From Rhodoplanes roseus (GTDB taxonomy: Bacteria > Pseudomonadota > Alphaproteobacteria > Rhizobiales > Xanthobacteraceae), in assembly GCF_003258865.1 (NCBI RefSeq), contig NZ_NPEX01000038.1, positions 1 through 34,535 on the forward strand: DNA of 34,535 bases, written 5' to 3'. Position numbers and translations under genes: made by a program. Each line of letters opens with the position of its first letter. Position 1 is the stretch's first letter. This document shows, piece by piece, positions 17,853 to 26,479 of the stretch. The notes below the pieces were generated by a model, which saw nothing but the letters and a program-made list of their open reading frames with translations, did not search any database and was not told where the DNA came from.

Positions 17853-18836
17853 TCATTGGGTGGCGCGGATGTCGGCCTTGGTGACGACGCCGTTCCATTT
17901 GTCCATCTCGGCCGAGACGAACGTGGCGAAATCGGGTTGCGACAGGGTGCCGGGCTCGGCGCCGAGCTCCTTCAACTTGGCCTGCGCCGCCGGCGAGTGC
18001 AACACCTCGCGCACATCGGCCGAGATCTTGGCGAGCACCGCCTCCGGCATCTTGGCCGGGCCGTAGAGGCCGAACCAGGCGGTGGCGTCGAAGCCCTTCA
18101 CGCCGGCCTCGTCGAGCGTCGGGATGTCGGGCGCCGCGGCGGCGCGGGTGAGGCTGGTCACCCCGAGCGCCCGCAGGCTGCCGGCCTGGATGTGGCTGAT
18201 CACGCCGGGCAGCGAGTCGAACATCATCGGGATGTGACCGCCCAAAAGATCGTTGAGCGCCGGCGCAGCGCCTTTGTACGGCACATGCGTGATCTTGATG
18301 CCGGTCTGGAAGGCGAACAGCTCGCCCGACAGGTGATTGGCGCCGCCCGTCCCGGCCGAGCCGAAATTGAGCTTGCCGGGCTCGCGCTTGGCCAGCTCGA
18401 TCAGATCCTGCACCGTCTTCACCGGCAGCGAGGGATGCACCACCAGCACGTTGGGCACCGACGCGACCAGCGCGATCGGCGTGAAGTCGGCGCGGGAGTC
18501 GTAGCGGAGCTGCTTGAACAGCGAAGGATTGATCACGTGATGCGTCGCCGTGACCATCAGCGTGGTGCCGTCCGGCGGCGACTTCACCAGTTGCTCGGAC
18601 CCGACCGTCCCGCTGGCGCCGCCGCGGTTGTCGACCATCACGGGCTGGTTCCACTTGGCCGAGAGCTGGTCGGCGAGAATGCGGGCCAGGATGTCCGTGG
18701 TGCCGCCGGCCGGGAACGGCACGATGATCTTCACCGCCTGCGTCGGCCAGTTCTGCGCCGACGAGGTCTGCGCGAAGGCGGTCGGCGTCACGGCCAGCAG
18801 GGCCGCCGCGAGCGCGGCGACGATCAGGCGCCTCAT
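17853..18836 (-). CDS. Bug/TctC-type periplasmic solute receptor
   Basis: A 327-residue exported protein with signal peptide (LIVAALAAALLAVTPTAFAQ), a GGGAGAA-like Shine-Dalgarno region (GGGAGAAACACC) before ATG 18836, and Bug-family landmarks: WPTQAVKIIVPFPAGGTTDILAR, NRGGASGTVGSEQLVKSPPDGTTL, and YKGAAPALNDLLGGHI. Bug proteins bind carboxylates (citrate, glutarate, aromatic acids, amides) for tripartite tricarboxylate transporters. No TctA/TctB membrane genes are present, so it must borrow a membrane complex from elsewhere or act as a sensor, both known for orphan Bug proteins. Its operon with CoA-transferase and hydratases points to a carboxylic ligand. Confidence 0.93.
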   Translation of the reverse strand: MRRLIVAALAAALLAVTPTAFAQTSSAQNWPTQAVKIIVPFPAGGTTDILARILADQLSAKWNQPVMVDNRGGASGTVGSEQLVKSPPDGTTLMVTATHHVINPSLFKQLRYDSRADFTPIALVASVPNVLVVHPSLPVKTVQDLIELAKREPGKLNFGSAGTGGANHLSGELFAFQTGIKITHVPYKGAAPALNDLLGGHIPMMFDSLPGVISHIQAGSLRALGVTSLTRAAAAPDIPTLDEAGVKGFDATAWFGLYGPAKMPEAVLAKISADVREVLHSPAAQAKLKELGAEPGTLSQPDFATFVSAEMDKWNGVVTKADIRATQ

Positions 18837-18867
18837 GGTGTTTCTCCCAAGACTTTGTTGGTTGTGA

Positions 18868-18890
18868 CCGCCGGCCCTTCGGACCGGCGG
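18868..18890 (-). terminator. intra-operon hairpin between hydratase and receptor genes
   Basis: A near-perfect stem CCGCCGG / CCGGCGG with an inner CC/GG pair and a TTC loop, in the 62 bases between the MaoC gene and the Bug start. No T-run follows on the minus strand. It may stabilise or attenuate the operon transcript rather than terminate it fully. Confidence 0.35.
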
Positions 18891-18898
18891 CAGGCGTC

Positions 18899-19366
18899 TC
18901 AGCGCGCGGGCGGGAACTCGGCCATCGCCTCCCCTTGCGCGATCGTGGTGCCGTGCTGGTTCTTGATCTCGACCGCGATCACGGCCCAGCGGCTCCCGGC
19001 GGTCTCCTTCTTGGCCGTGATCGTGCCGGTCGGCACGATGGTGTCGCCCGGCTTCACCGGCGCCTTCCAGCGCGTCTCCAGCCGGCGATGCACGCCGCCC
19101 ATCGGATACAGCCAGTCGGTGAGCATCTTGGTCAGGATACCGAAGTTCGTCATCCCGTGCATGATGATGCCGCCGAAGCTGGTCTTGCCGAAGTTGCCCT
19201 TCATGTACGCGTCGTCCCAGTGCAGCGGATTGTAGTCGAGGGACGCGTCGCAGAACTCCCGGATGGTCTCGCGGGTGGGGGCGAACGGCGTGCCCGCGAT
19301 GGTGTCGCCGATCGCGAGGCTCTCGAAGCTGGTCGTGGCGGAGGTCGGGGTCATGGTCTGGGTCAT
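18899..19366 (-). CDS. MaoC-like hot-dog dehydratase/hydratase
   Basis: A 155-residue single hot-dog protein. The R-hydratase motif is present as FCDASLDYNPLHWDDAYMKG (the usual D-x-N-P-[IL]-H with Asp and His) followed by FGGIIMHGM. These enzymes hydrate trans-enoyl-CoA or dehydrate (R)-3-hydroxyacyl-CoA. ATG 19366 was chosen; ATG 19354 is an alternative. The upstream gene encodes a second hot-dog protein of the FAS1/MaoC N-terminal type nine bases away, so the two probably form a heteromer, as in HadAB-type or split mesaconyl/itaconyl-CoA hydratases. Confidence 0.85.
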   Translation of the reverse strand: MTQTMTPTSATTSFESLAIGDTIAGTPFAPTRETIREFCDASLDYNPLHWDDAYMKGNFGKTSFGGIIMHGMTNFGILTKMLTDWLYPMGGVHRRLETRWKAPVKPGDTIVPTGTITAKKETAGSRWAVIAVEIKNQHGTTIAQGEAMAEFPPAR

Positions 19367-19374
19367 GGGCGCCC

Positions 19375-19881
19375 TCACATCGGCCGGATCGTCCAGCCGC
19401 GGCCGGAGCAGATCACGTCGTCGTTCTGGTTGAAGAACACGTTGTCGTGGATGACGAACAGGCGGTCCTTGCGGATGAACTTGTCGAGGGCGCGGGCGTC
19501 CATCCGGATGGTGTCGCCGGGCCGCGCCGGCAGGTTGTAGCTCCACGACTGGCCGGCATTGACCGTGCCGGGGCTGCGCATCCAGTCGTCCATCGGCGTG
19601 CAGGCGAACATCAGCAGGATGTGGATCGACGGCGGCGCGATCAGGCCGCCATAGGGCGAAGCCGCGGCGTAGTCCTCGTCCATGTAGAGCGGGTGGAGGT
19701 CGCCGACCGAGCGGCAATAGGCCTGGATCGCCTCGCGGGTCAGCACATAGGGCACGGTCTTGCGCGGCGCGCCCGGGACGATGTCGTCCCACATCTTCCG
19801 GTTCTTCTCGTCCGCCCAGAAATCGACCGCCACCTTCGGGGCTGCCGTCCGGTCGACGGTCCGTTCGCTCGCGTGACCCAT
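19375..19881 (-). CDS. FAS1-like/MaoC N-terminal hot-dog subunit
   Basis: A 168-residue protein with the MaoC_dehydrat_N (FAS1-like dehydratase) pattern: PYVLTREAIQAYCRSVGDLHPLYMDEDYAAASPYGGLIAPPSIH near residues 45-90, the segment usually pairing with a MaoC partner. GDLHPLY replaces the catalytic D-x-N-P-x-H form, so it is likely the substrate-binding rather than catalytic half, complementing the next gene. It is first in the four-gene operon, with AGGCGGAGC before ATG 19881, and faces the IclR gene across a region with paired direct repeats. Confidence 0.85.
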   Translation of the reverse strand: MGHASERTVDRTAAPKVAVDFWADEKNRKMWDDIVPGAPRKTVPYVLTREAIQAYCRSVGDLHPLYMDEDYAAASPYGGLIAPPSIHILLMFACTPMDDWMRSPGTVNAGQSWSYNLPARPGDTIRMDARALDKFIRKDRLFVIHDNVFFNQNDDVICSGRGWTIRPM

Positions 19882-19961
19882 GCTCCGCCTTTCGCTCCTC
19901 GCTCCATGGCTCGTCCCGGCGGTCGGGACTTGCGGCGAGGCTTCGCCTCCGCTACAACGAC

Positions 19962-19997
19962 CGCCAGGCGAACTTTATTGATCGCTAAGCGAACCTT
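19962..19997. promoter_or_regulatory. paired 15-bp direct repeat, candidate IclR operator
   Basis: CGCCAGGCGAACTTT (19962-19976) and CGCTAAGCGAACCTT (19983-19997) agree at 12 of 15 positions with a 21-base period, two helical turns. They lie between the divergent hydratase operon (start 19881) and the IclR gene (start 20062). Location and phasing make them the best candidate binding sites for the IclR regulator. Confidence 0.5.
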
Positions 19998-20061
19998 GCG
20001 ATGGCGTGGGGCTCGCTGTCAAGGCGTGCGCGTGCACGCCGGCAGCCGCAGGGCCTCGCGA

Positions 20062-20823
20062 ATGGCGACGACCGAGAGCGAATCCTTCGTCCGGGCGCTG
20101 GCGCGCGGGCTCAAGGTCATCGAGGTTCTGGGACAGAGCGCGCCGCGCCGGACCGTGGCCGAGATCGCCGAGGCGGCCGACCTGCCGCGCAGCGTGGTCA
20201 AGCGCTTCGCCCTCACGCTGACCGAGCTCGGCTACACGGGCCACGACGGCAAGCGCTTCTGGCTCACGCCGAAGGTGATGACGCTCGGCCTGTCCTATCT
20301 GTACGCGCTGCCGTTCTGGCGGCAGGCGCAGCTCGCGCTGGAGGAGCTGTCGGCCGAAATCGGCCAGAGCTGCGCCATGTCGGTGCTGGACGGGCACGAG
20401 ATCGTCTATGTGGTGCGGGTGCCGACCTATCGGATCCTGCGTGCCTCCCCGACGCTCGGTAGCCGGCTGCCGGCCCATGCGGTGTCGATGGGGCGGGTGC
20501 TGCTCGCCGCCGAGCCGCCGGCGGCGCTCGACGCCTACCTGGCGTCGGCGGCGCTCAAGCGCCTCACCCACGCGACCATCACGGATCCGGACTTGCTGCG
20601 GGCGGCGATCGGGCGCGTCGGCGAGAGCGGCACGGCCTGGGTCGATGCCGAGCTCGACGAATCGATCTGCGGCCTCGCCGTGCCGGTGCGCGACGCCGAC
20701 GGCAGCGTTGTGGCGGCCGCCAATGTGAGTCTCCCGACCGGCCAGTTCTCGGAAGCACACGCCCGCGAGGCGTTCCTGGCGCCGCTGCGCCAGACCGCGG
20801 CCCGCATCCGCGCGTCAATGTGA
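20062..20823 (+). CDS. IclR-family transcriptional regulator, PcaR/PobR-like
   Basis: A 253-residue regulator: N-terminal winged helix (FVRALARGLKVIEVLGQSAPRRTVAEIAEAADLPRSVVKRF) and C-terminal GAF-like effector domain with MSVLDGHEIVYVVRV, GSRLPAHAVSMGRVLLA and ESICGLAVPVRD. The FVRALARGLKVIE opening is typical of the PcaR/PobR/CatR branch controlling aromatic and dicarboxylic acid catabolism. The start at ATG 20062 follows a weak ribosome site. It is divergent from the hydratase/receptor/CoA-transferase operon and probably regulates it. Its stop is followed closely by the MFS gene, which could be co-transcribed. Confidence 0.93.
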   Translation: MATTESESFVRALARGLKVIEVLGQSAPRRTVAEIAEAADLPRSVVKRFALTLTELGYTGHDGKRFWLTPKVMTLGLSYLYALPFWRQAQLALEELSAEIGQSCAMSVLDGHEIVYVVRVPTYRILRASPTLGSRLPAHAVSMGRVLLAAEPPAALDAYLASAALKRLTHATITDPDLLRAAIGRVGESGTAWVDAELDESICGLAVPVRDADGSVVAAANVSLPTGQFSEAHAREAFLAPLRQTAARIRASM

Positions 20824-20975
20824 CGGCGCGCGCGGCCGCAACGCGAGCGTGCGGCTTGCGCTGTCCGGCGCCAGCCCTCTATGTGGACGAAGGCGCTCGC
20901 GGGCGCCCGCGCGAGGCCTCTCGTTCGCTCCACGCCTGCGCGAGCCGACCGCTTCCGGACTCCAGGACCAGGCCG

Positions 20976-22484
20976 TTGCCGAGCTCCCCCGAACCGCCGC
21001 CGCCGCCCGCCTCCCCTCCCCCTTCCGCATCGCCGGCTCCGACCGCCTTCATGGTCGTGTTTCCGTCGATCATGCTGCCGATGTTCCTGGCCGTGGTCGA
21101 CCAGACCATCGTGGCGACGGCGCTGCCGGCGATCGCCGCCTCGACCGGGCAGATCGAGCGCGCGCCCTGGGTGGTCGTCGCCTATCTGATCGCCGCGACG
21201 GTCGCGGCCCCGCTCTACGGCCGGCTCGGCGACGCCTTCGGCCGCCGCAAGCTGATGCTGGTCGCCCTCGGCCTGTTCATCGTGACGTCGCTCCTGTGCG
21301 CCGTGTCGCCGACCATCGAGACGCTGGCGCTGGCGCGCGTGCTGCAGGGGCTCGGCGGCGGCGGTCTGATGACGCTGTCGCAGGCGCTGGTCGGCGAGGC
21401 GGTGCCGCCGCGCGAGCGCGCCCGCTACCAGGGCTGGCTCGCCGCCGTCGCCGTCACGGCCAACTCCTTCGGCCCGGTGGCGGGCGGCTTCCTCACCGAG
21501 CATTTCGGCTGGCAGTCGATCTTCCTGGTCAATCTGCCGATCAGCGTGGTGGCGATCGTGCTGGCGCTGCGCCTGCCGGTGCGCAAGACCGAGCCGGTGG
21601 AGTGGCGCTCCGATCCGCTCGGCCTGATGCTGTTCGCCGTGTTCGTCACGACGACGCTGCTGTCGCTGGAGCAGGTCCAGCGCGCCAATGTCGCGGCGCT
21701 GCCGTTCGCCGCCGCGCTGTTCGCGGCCGCCATGCTCAGCCTCGTGCTGCTGATCGCGCAGGAGCGGCGGACGCCCTCGCCGCTCATTCCGCTCGGCCTG
21801 CTGAAGCAGCCGGCGATCTGGCGCAGCGACGCCATGGCGGCCTGCCACGGCGCCGCGCTGGTGTCGCTGATCACCTTCCTGCCGGTGTTTCTCGGCGTGG
21901 TGCGCGGCGCCTCGCCGTCGACCATGGGCCTGGTGCTGGTGCCGCTGACCATCGGCATCGGCACCGGCTCGCTGATCACCGGCCGCATGGTGGCGCGCAC
22001 CGGCTACACCACGGTGTTTCCCTCGGTCGGGCTGGCGCTCGCCGCCGTCAACCTGGTCGGCCTGGCGATCTTCGCGGCCGACATGTCGATCCCGGCGCTC
22101 GGCGGCATGATGCTGTGGAACGGCTTCTGCATGGGCACCGTGATGGGCGTCGTGCAGGTGACGGTGCAGAGCGCGGCGGGGCCGCGGCGGCTCGGCGAGG
22201 CGGCGGCCTCGGTGCAGTTCTCGCGCTCGATCGGCGCCGGCCTCGGCACCGCCATGGTGGCGACCGTGCTGTTCGGCTATCTCGCGGTGCGCAGTCCCGA
22301 GGCCATGGAGGTGTTCTCGGCCATCGTCCAGCACGGCCGTGACGCCGCCGTCATCCCGGCGGCGCGGCTCGCCGCCGTGCAGGGCGACATCCGCGACGCC
22401 TTCCGGGTGGTGTTCCTGGCCATCGCCGCCTTCACGCTCGGCGGCCTCGCGCTCGCCCTCACCAACCCGCTTCGCCGCATCTGA
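20976..22484 (+). CDS. DHA2-family 14-TM MFS multidrug efflux-like transporter
   Basis: A roughly 500-residue transporter with DHA2 hallmarks: LAVVDQTIVATALPAIA in TM1, GRLGDAFGRRKLM in loop 2-3, RVLQGLGGGGLMTLSQALVGE in TM4 and FGPVAGGFLTEHFGWQSIFLVNLP (motif C). The start is uncertain: GTG 20820 overlaps the IclR stop but adds about 50 Arg-rich residues with poor codon bias; TTG 20976 has AGGA eight bases upstream and gives a Pro-rich tail; ATG 21051 begins at TM1 without a ribosome site. I chose TTG 20976. Likely a proton-driven exporter; substrate unknown. Confidence 0.85.
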   Translation: MPSSPEPPPPPASPPPSASPAPTAFMVVFPSIMLPMFLAVVDQTIVATALPAIAASTGQIERAPWVVVAYLIAATVAAPLYGRLGDAFGRRKLMLVALGLFIVTSLLCAVSPTIETLALARVLQGLGGGGLMTLSQALVGEAVPPRERARYQGWLAAVAVTANSFGPVAGGFLTEHFGWQSIFLVNLPISVVAIVLALRLPVRKTEPVEWRSDPLGLMLFAVFVTTTLLSLEQVQRANVAALPFAAALFAAAMLSLVLLIAQERRTPSPLIPLGLLKQPAIWRSDAMAACHGAALVSLITFLPVFLGVVRGASPSTMGLVLVPLTIGIGTGSLITGRMVARTGYTTVFPSVGLALAAVNLVGLAIFAADMSIPALGGMMLWNGFCMGTVMGVVQVTVQSAAGPRRLGEAAASVQFSRSIGAGLGTAMVATVLFGYLAVRSPEAMEVFSAIVQHGRDAAVIPAARLAAVQGDIRDAFRVVFLAIAAFTLGGLALALTNPLRRI

Positions 22485-22546
22485 GCGGGGGAACTTTCCT
22501 TTCGGCCAGCGGGTTGACCGGGATCGCTTGCGAGACGGAGATCGGC

Positions 22547-25396
22547 GTGGCGTTGACGACCCCTGACGGCGTGCCGGGCGATCGCTCGGGCCCGGCCGCG
22601 TCGGGCGGCTTCCCGCCGGACGGCGGCGAGTGCGGCATGCTGATGCGCGCGATCGACTGGTCGCGCACGCCGCTCGGGCCGATCGACGCATGGCCGGCCG
22701 TGCTGCGCCATGCCGTCGACCTGATCCTGCCGTCGCGCGCCCAGATCGTGATGTTCTGGGGACCCGACTTCCTCGCCCTCTACAACGACGCCTACGCTCC
22801 GACCATCGGCAACAAGCATCCACGGGCGCTCGGCCGGCCGGCGCGGGAGAACTGGGCCGAGCTGTGGGACGATCTCGAGCCGCTGCTGCAGCGCGCCCGG
22901 GCCGGCGAGACGGTGTTCGCCGAGGACCGTCCGTTCGCCATCGAGCGCCGCGGCTTCCTGGAGACCGTCTGGTTCGACATCTCCTACTCGCCGGCACGCG
23001 GCGACGACGGCACCGTGCACGGCGTCGTCTGCGTCGTCTCCGAGACCACCGAGCGGGTCCTCGCCGAGCGCGCCCTGCGGGCCGCCAACGAGCGGGTCGA
23101 GCTGGCGCTGGACGCGGGCGCCGCTGTCGGCACCTGGGACTGGGACATCACGGCCGACCGGGTCTTCGCCGACGCACGCTTCGCCCGGCTCTACGGCATC
23201 GATCCGATCCGGGCCGAGGCGGGTGCGCCCATCTCGGCCTTCGTGGCGGCGATCCATCCCGAGGACCGCGCCCACGTGGCCGCCGACATCGCGCGGGCAC
23301 TGCGCGCCGGCGAGCGGCTCGCGACGGAATACCGCATCTGCGCGCCGGGCGCGCCGATCCGCCATGTGCTGGCGCGCGGCTACACGGTGGCGGGCCCCGA
23401 CGGACGGCCCGCCCGCCTGCCCGGCGTGCTGGTCGACGTCACCGAGCAGCGCGTCGCCGAGCAGGCGCTGCGCGACCTCAACGAGACGCTGGAGCGCCAG
23501 GTCGCCGAGCGCACGCGCGAGCGCGACCGCGCCTGGACCAATGCCCAGGATCTGTTGCTGGTCGCCGATGCCGACGGCACCATCCGGGCCGTCAATCCGG
23601 CCTGGCGGACGGTGCTGGATCACGAGCCGGAGGACGTGGTCGGAACGCATCTCCTCGATCTCGTCCATCCCGACGATCGCCACCTGGCGGAAGAGCTGCT
23701 GTCGCAGGGCTCGCCCGACGGGCTCTCCTGGGAATGGCGCTGCCGCCACCGCGACGGGTCCTATCGCTGGATCGGCTGGCGCGCCTCGGCGGAGGCCGGC
23801 CTCGTCTACGCCACTGGGCGCGACATCACCCGCCGCCGCGAGCATGCGCAGGCCCTGGAGCGCTCGGAGGCGCGGCTCCGCTCGGTGTTCGAGACGAGCT
23901 ACCAGTATCAGGGCCTGCTGTCGCCGGACGGCACCCTGCTCGACGCCAATCCGGCGTCGCTGGCCGGTATCATGGCGCGCCGCGAGGACGTGATCGGGCG
24001 GCCCTACTGGGAGACGCCGTGGTTCACCGGCACGCCGGGCCTGCCCGAGCAGATCGCCGCGGCGGTTCCGCGCGTCGCGGCGGGCGAGAGCTTCCGCCGC
24101 GAGATCGTCGTCGACCTGCCGACCGGCCGGCGCGCCTTCGACTTCTCGCTGCGGCCCGTGCAGGACGCCGCCGGGCGGGTGATCGCCATCATGCCCGAGG
24201 CCATGGAGGTGACCGAGCGGCGCGCCGCCGAGGAGCAGCTCCGCCAGGCCCAGAAGATGGAGGCGGTCGGCCAGCTCACCGGCGGCATCGCGCACGACTT
24301 CAACAATCTGCTCACCGGCATCATCGGCAGCATCGACATTCTGCGCCGCCGCATCGCGGCCGGCCGCACCGACGATCTCGACCGCTTCTTCGACGCCGCC
24401 GCCACCTCGGCGCACCGGGCCGCCGGCCTGACCCACCGGCTGCTCGCCTTCTCGCGCCGCCAGTCGCTCGACCTGCGGCCGATCGCCATCGACGGGCTGA
24501 TCGGCTCGATGGAGGATCTGCTCCACCGGACGCTGGGCGAGCGGATCGCGCTGCGGGTGGAGCGCCGGGACGCCGTCTGGCCGGCCGAGGGCGACGCCAA
24601 CCAGACCGAGAACGCGCTGTTGAACTTCGCCATCAACGCCCGCGACGCCATGCCGGACGGCGGCACGCTGACGATCACGGCGACCAACGAGACGCTCGCC
24701 CCGGAGCATCCCTTCTGCGCCGACGGCGTCGCGCCCGGCGACTACGTCGCGCTGCGCGTGACCGACACCGGCACCGGCATGGACACGGACGTGCTGGAAC
24801 GCGCCTTCGATCCGTTCTTCACCACCAAGCCGATCGGCCAAGGGACCGGCCTCGGCCTGTCGATGGCCTATGGCTACGCCAAGCAGGCGGGCGGCCATCT
24901 GCACGTCGCCAGCCGGCCGGGCGTCGGCACCACGGTGTCGCTGCTGCTGCCGCGCGCCGCCCGGCCGGTCGAGGCGACCGCACCGGCCGCCGACGGCCCG
25001 GTCGACTCCGCGGGCGAGACCGTGCTGGTGGTGGAGGACGATCCGGGCGTCCGCCTGACCGTCGTCGAGGTCTTGCGCGAGCTCGGCTACGAGGCCCTGG
25101 AGGCGATCGACGCCCGCACCGCCTTGCCGATCCTGCATTCCGACTGCCGCATCGACCTCCTGGTCAGCGACGTCGGCCTGCCCGGCCTCGACGGCCGGCA
25201 GATCGCCGAGCTGGCGCGCCAGCGCCGCCCCGGCCTGAAGGTGCTGTTCATCACCGGCTACGCCGAGAACGCGACGGTGCGTCGCGACTTCCTCGGCCCC
25301 GACATGGAGCTGATCACCAAGCCCTTCGCCGTGCCGGATCTGGCCGGCCGCATCCGGGCCCTGATCGAGCGCGCCCCGACCGGCGCCACCGGCTGA
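22547..25396 (+). CDS. soluble multi-PAS hybrid histidine kinase with C-terminal receiver
   Basis: A 949-residue cytoplasmic kinase with no TM segment. It has about four PAS/PAC units (roughly 30-170, 175-300, 325-435, 450-560; note the PAC ends [27 protein letters not shown]), then HisKA with His583 in [14 protein letters not shown], HATPase with [17 protein letters not shown] and [10 protein letters not shown], and a receiver with Asp875 in [13 protein letters not shown] and a Lys in ITKPF. The start at GTG 22547 was chosen for its GGAG site; TTG 22514 would add 11 residues. This HDFNN kinase group often senses light, redox or small ligands through PAS; no cofactor-binding Cys (NCRFLQ) is present. 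No response regulator lies beside it. Confidence 0.92.
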   Translation: MALTTPDGVPGDRSGPAASGGFPPDGGECGMLMRAIDWSRTPLGPIDAWPAVLRHAVDLILPSRAQIVMFWGPDFLALYNDAYAPTIGNKHPRALGRPARENWAELWDDLEPLLQRARAGETVFAEDRPFAIERRGFLETVWFDISYSPARGDDGTVHGVVCVVSETTERVLAERALRAANERVELALDAGAAVGTWDWDITADRVFADARFARLYGIDPIRAEAGAPISAFVAAIHPEDRAHVAADIARALRAGERLATEYRICAPGAPIRHVLARGYTVAGPDGRPARLPGVLVDVTEQRVAEQALRDLNETLERQVAERTRERDRAWTNAQDLLLVADADGTIRAVNPAWRTVLDHEPEDVVGTHLLDLVHPDDRHLAEELLSQGSPDGLSWEWRCRHRDGSYRWIGWRASAEAGLVYATGRDITRRREHAQALERSEARLRSVFETSYQYQGLLSPDGTLLDANPASLAGIMARREDVIGRPYWETPWFTGTPGLPEQIAAAVPRVAAGESFRREIVVDLPTGRRAFDFSLRPVQDAAGRVIAIMPEAMEVTERRAAEEQLRQAQKMEAVGQLTGGIAHDFNNLLTGIIGSIDILRRRIAAGRTDDLDRFFDAAATSAHRAAGLTHRLLAFSRRQSLDLRPIAIDGLIGSMEDLLHRTLGERIALRVERRDAVWPAEGDANQTENALLNFAINARDAMPDGGTLTITATNETLAPEHPFCADGVAPGDYVALRVTDTGTGMDTDVLERAFDPFFTTKPIGQGTGLGLSMAYGYAKQAGGHLHVASRPGVGTTVSLLLPRAARPVEATAPAADGPVDSAGETVLVVEDDPGVRLTVVEVLRELGYEALEAIDARTALPILHSDCRIDLLVSDVGLPGLDGRQIAELARQRRPGLKVLFITGYAENATVRRDFLGPDMELITKPFAVPDLAGRIRALIERAPTGATG

Positions 25397-25427
25397 GGCG
25401 CTGCGCCGCCGCGGCGGTGGAGCGTCG

Positions 25428-26000
25428 TCAGTGCGGCGCGTGATCGGGCGGCTGGCTCAGCCGGTCCACATACGCGATGCCGATCGCCGACAGGATGAAG
25501 ACGCAGTGGATGATGGTCTGCCACATCACGCCCGAGGCGGTCAGCGTGCCGCGGCCGGAATCGAGCGCCCCCGCCTCGATGAAGGTGCGCAGCAGATGGA
25601 TCGACGAGATGCCGATGATCGCCATCGCCAGCTTGATCTTGAGCACGCTGGCATTGACGTGGCTGAGCCACTCCGGCTGGTCCGGGTGGTTTTCGAGGCC
25701 GAGCCGCGACACGAAGGTCTCGTAGCCGCCGACGATCACCATGATCAGCAGGTTGGAGATCATCACCACGTCGATCAGGCCGAGCACCACCAGCATGATC
25801 TGCAGCTCGCTGAAGTCGAAGGCGTGCGAGACGAGATGCCAGAGCTCCTTGAGGAACAGGATGACGTAGACGCCCTGGGCGACGATCAGGCCCATGTAGA
25901 GCGGCAGCTGCAGCCAGCGCGAGCTGAAGATCAGCGTCGGCAGCGGCCGCAGCGCACGCGGAAGGGCCTCGGGCGAGGACGGGATCACGGGCTCGGTCAT
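25428..26000 (-). CDS. UPF0114/YqhA-family inner-membrane protein
   Basis: A 190-residue protein with four likely TM helices (about 30-52, 66-90, 118-138 and 152-172) and the UPF0114 (YqhA, TIGR00645) signature: SRWLQLPLYMGLIVAQGVYV, ISNLLIMVIVGGYETFVSR and KIKLAMAIIGISSIHLL. The family is widespread in proteobacteria; its function is not established. The gene is convergent with the histidine kinase (31 bases apart) and divergent from the vanA-like gene. ATG 26000 is the natural start; no strong ribosome site precedes it. Confidence 0.92.
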   Translation of the reverse strand: MTEPVIPSSPEALPRALRPLPTLIFSSRWLQLPLYMGLIVAQGVYVILFLKELWHLVSHAFDFSELQIMLVVLGLIDVVMISNLLIMVIVGGYETFVSRLGLENHPDQPEWLSHVNASVLKIKLAMAIIGISSIHLLRTFIEAGALDSGRGTLTASGVMWQTIIHCVFILSAIGIAYVDRLSQPPDHAPH

Positions 26001-26479
26001 CGAAGGTGGTCTCGCTGGTCGGATCGGGTCGGTTCGCCCGTCGGGTCGCCGGTCGGGTTCTCGGGCATACGGTTCGCAGGTCGGGCGGGATCACCCGCCC
26101 GGAGCAGCGACGCTGCACAGCACCATTCGACATCGGCCTGTGAATCAGCGTCGCGGCGCACTGCCGTGAAGCAGCAGTGTACGATGGCGGGGGCGTGACG
26201 GCCGGGTGGACGTTTCGCCGCAGGTCCGCCATTACCGGCGGCCGCCCGGGCTGGGATTCGGCCGGCCAGCCGGGGGGCGACGGAGCCTTCGGCCCTCACC
26301 CGGGTCCCGCCGTGCGGGCCGGAATCGCTGGGGGCAGTGGCCCATCCGCCCCGGACCTGTCGAGCGTTCGCGGCCGGGATCCCCGCTTTGCGAGGATTCG
26401 TGGGATCCTTTCCACTTTTCACGGTCCGAACCTCCGGCCTAGCATGGCGGGCGTCCCCTCCGACCCCGCGGAGCCCCCG
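26001..26479. other. 479-base divergent region, UPF0114 gene / vanA-like gene
   Basis: No gene seen. The left part (26017-26084) holds four GGTCGG hexamers plus partial copies spaced near 10-12 bases, in the leader of the UPF0114 gene. The middle has the inverted repeat CACTGC-N9-GCAGTG (26159-26179). The right part, just before the oxygenase start, has lower GC around 26398-26445 and may hold its promoter, though no clear -35/-10 pair is visible. Confidence 0.45.
26159..26179. promoter_or_regulatory. candidate operator, CACTGC-N9-GCAGTG
   Basis: A perfect six-base inverted repeat with arm centres 15 bases apart, between divergent genes. It does not match the Caulobacter VanR site that I know (ATTGGATCCAAT), so the regulator is unknown. 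Confidence 0.35.

Noticed and set aside
20820-20975. GTG start of the MFS gene overlapping the IclR stop
   Set aside because: The extra 50 residues are Arg/Cys-rich with weakened third-position GC bias; TTG 20976 has a ribosome site. Still possible through coupling.
20535-25138. Very long minus-strand open frames opposite the MFS and kinase genes
   Set aside because: His/Arg/Gln-rich translations typical of antisense high-GC DNA; no domains.
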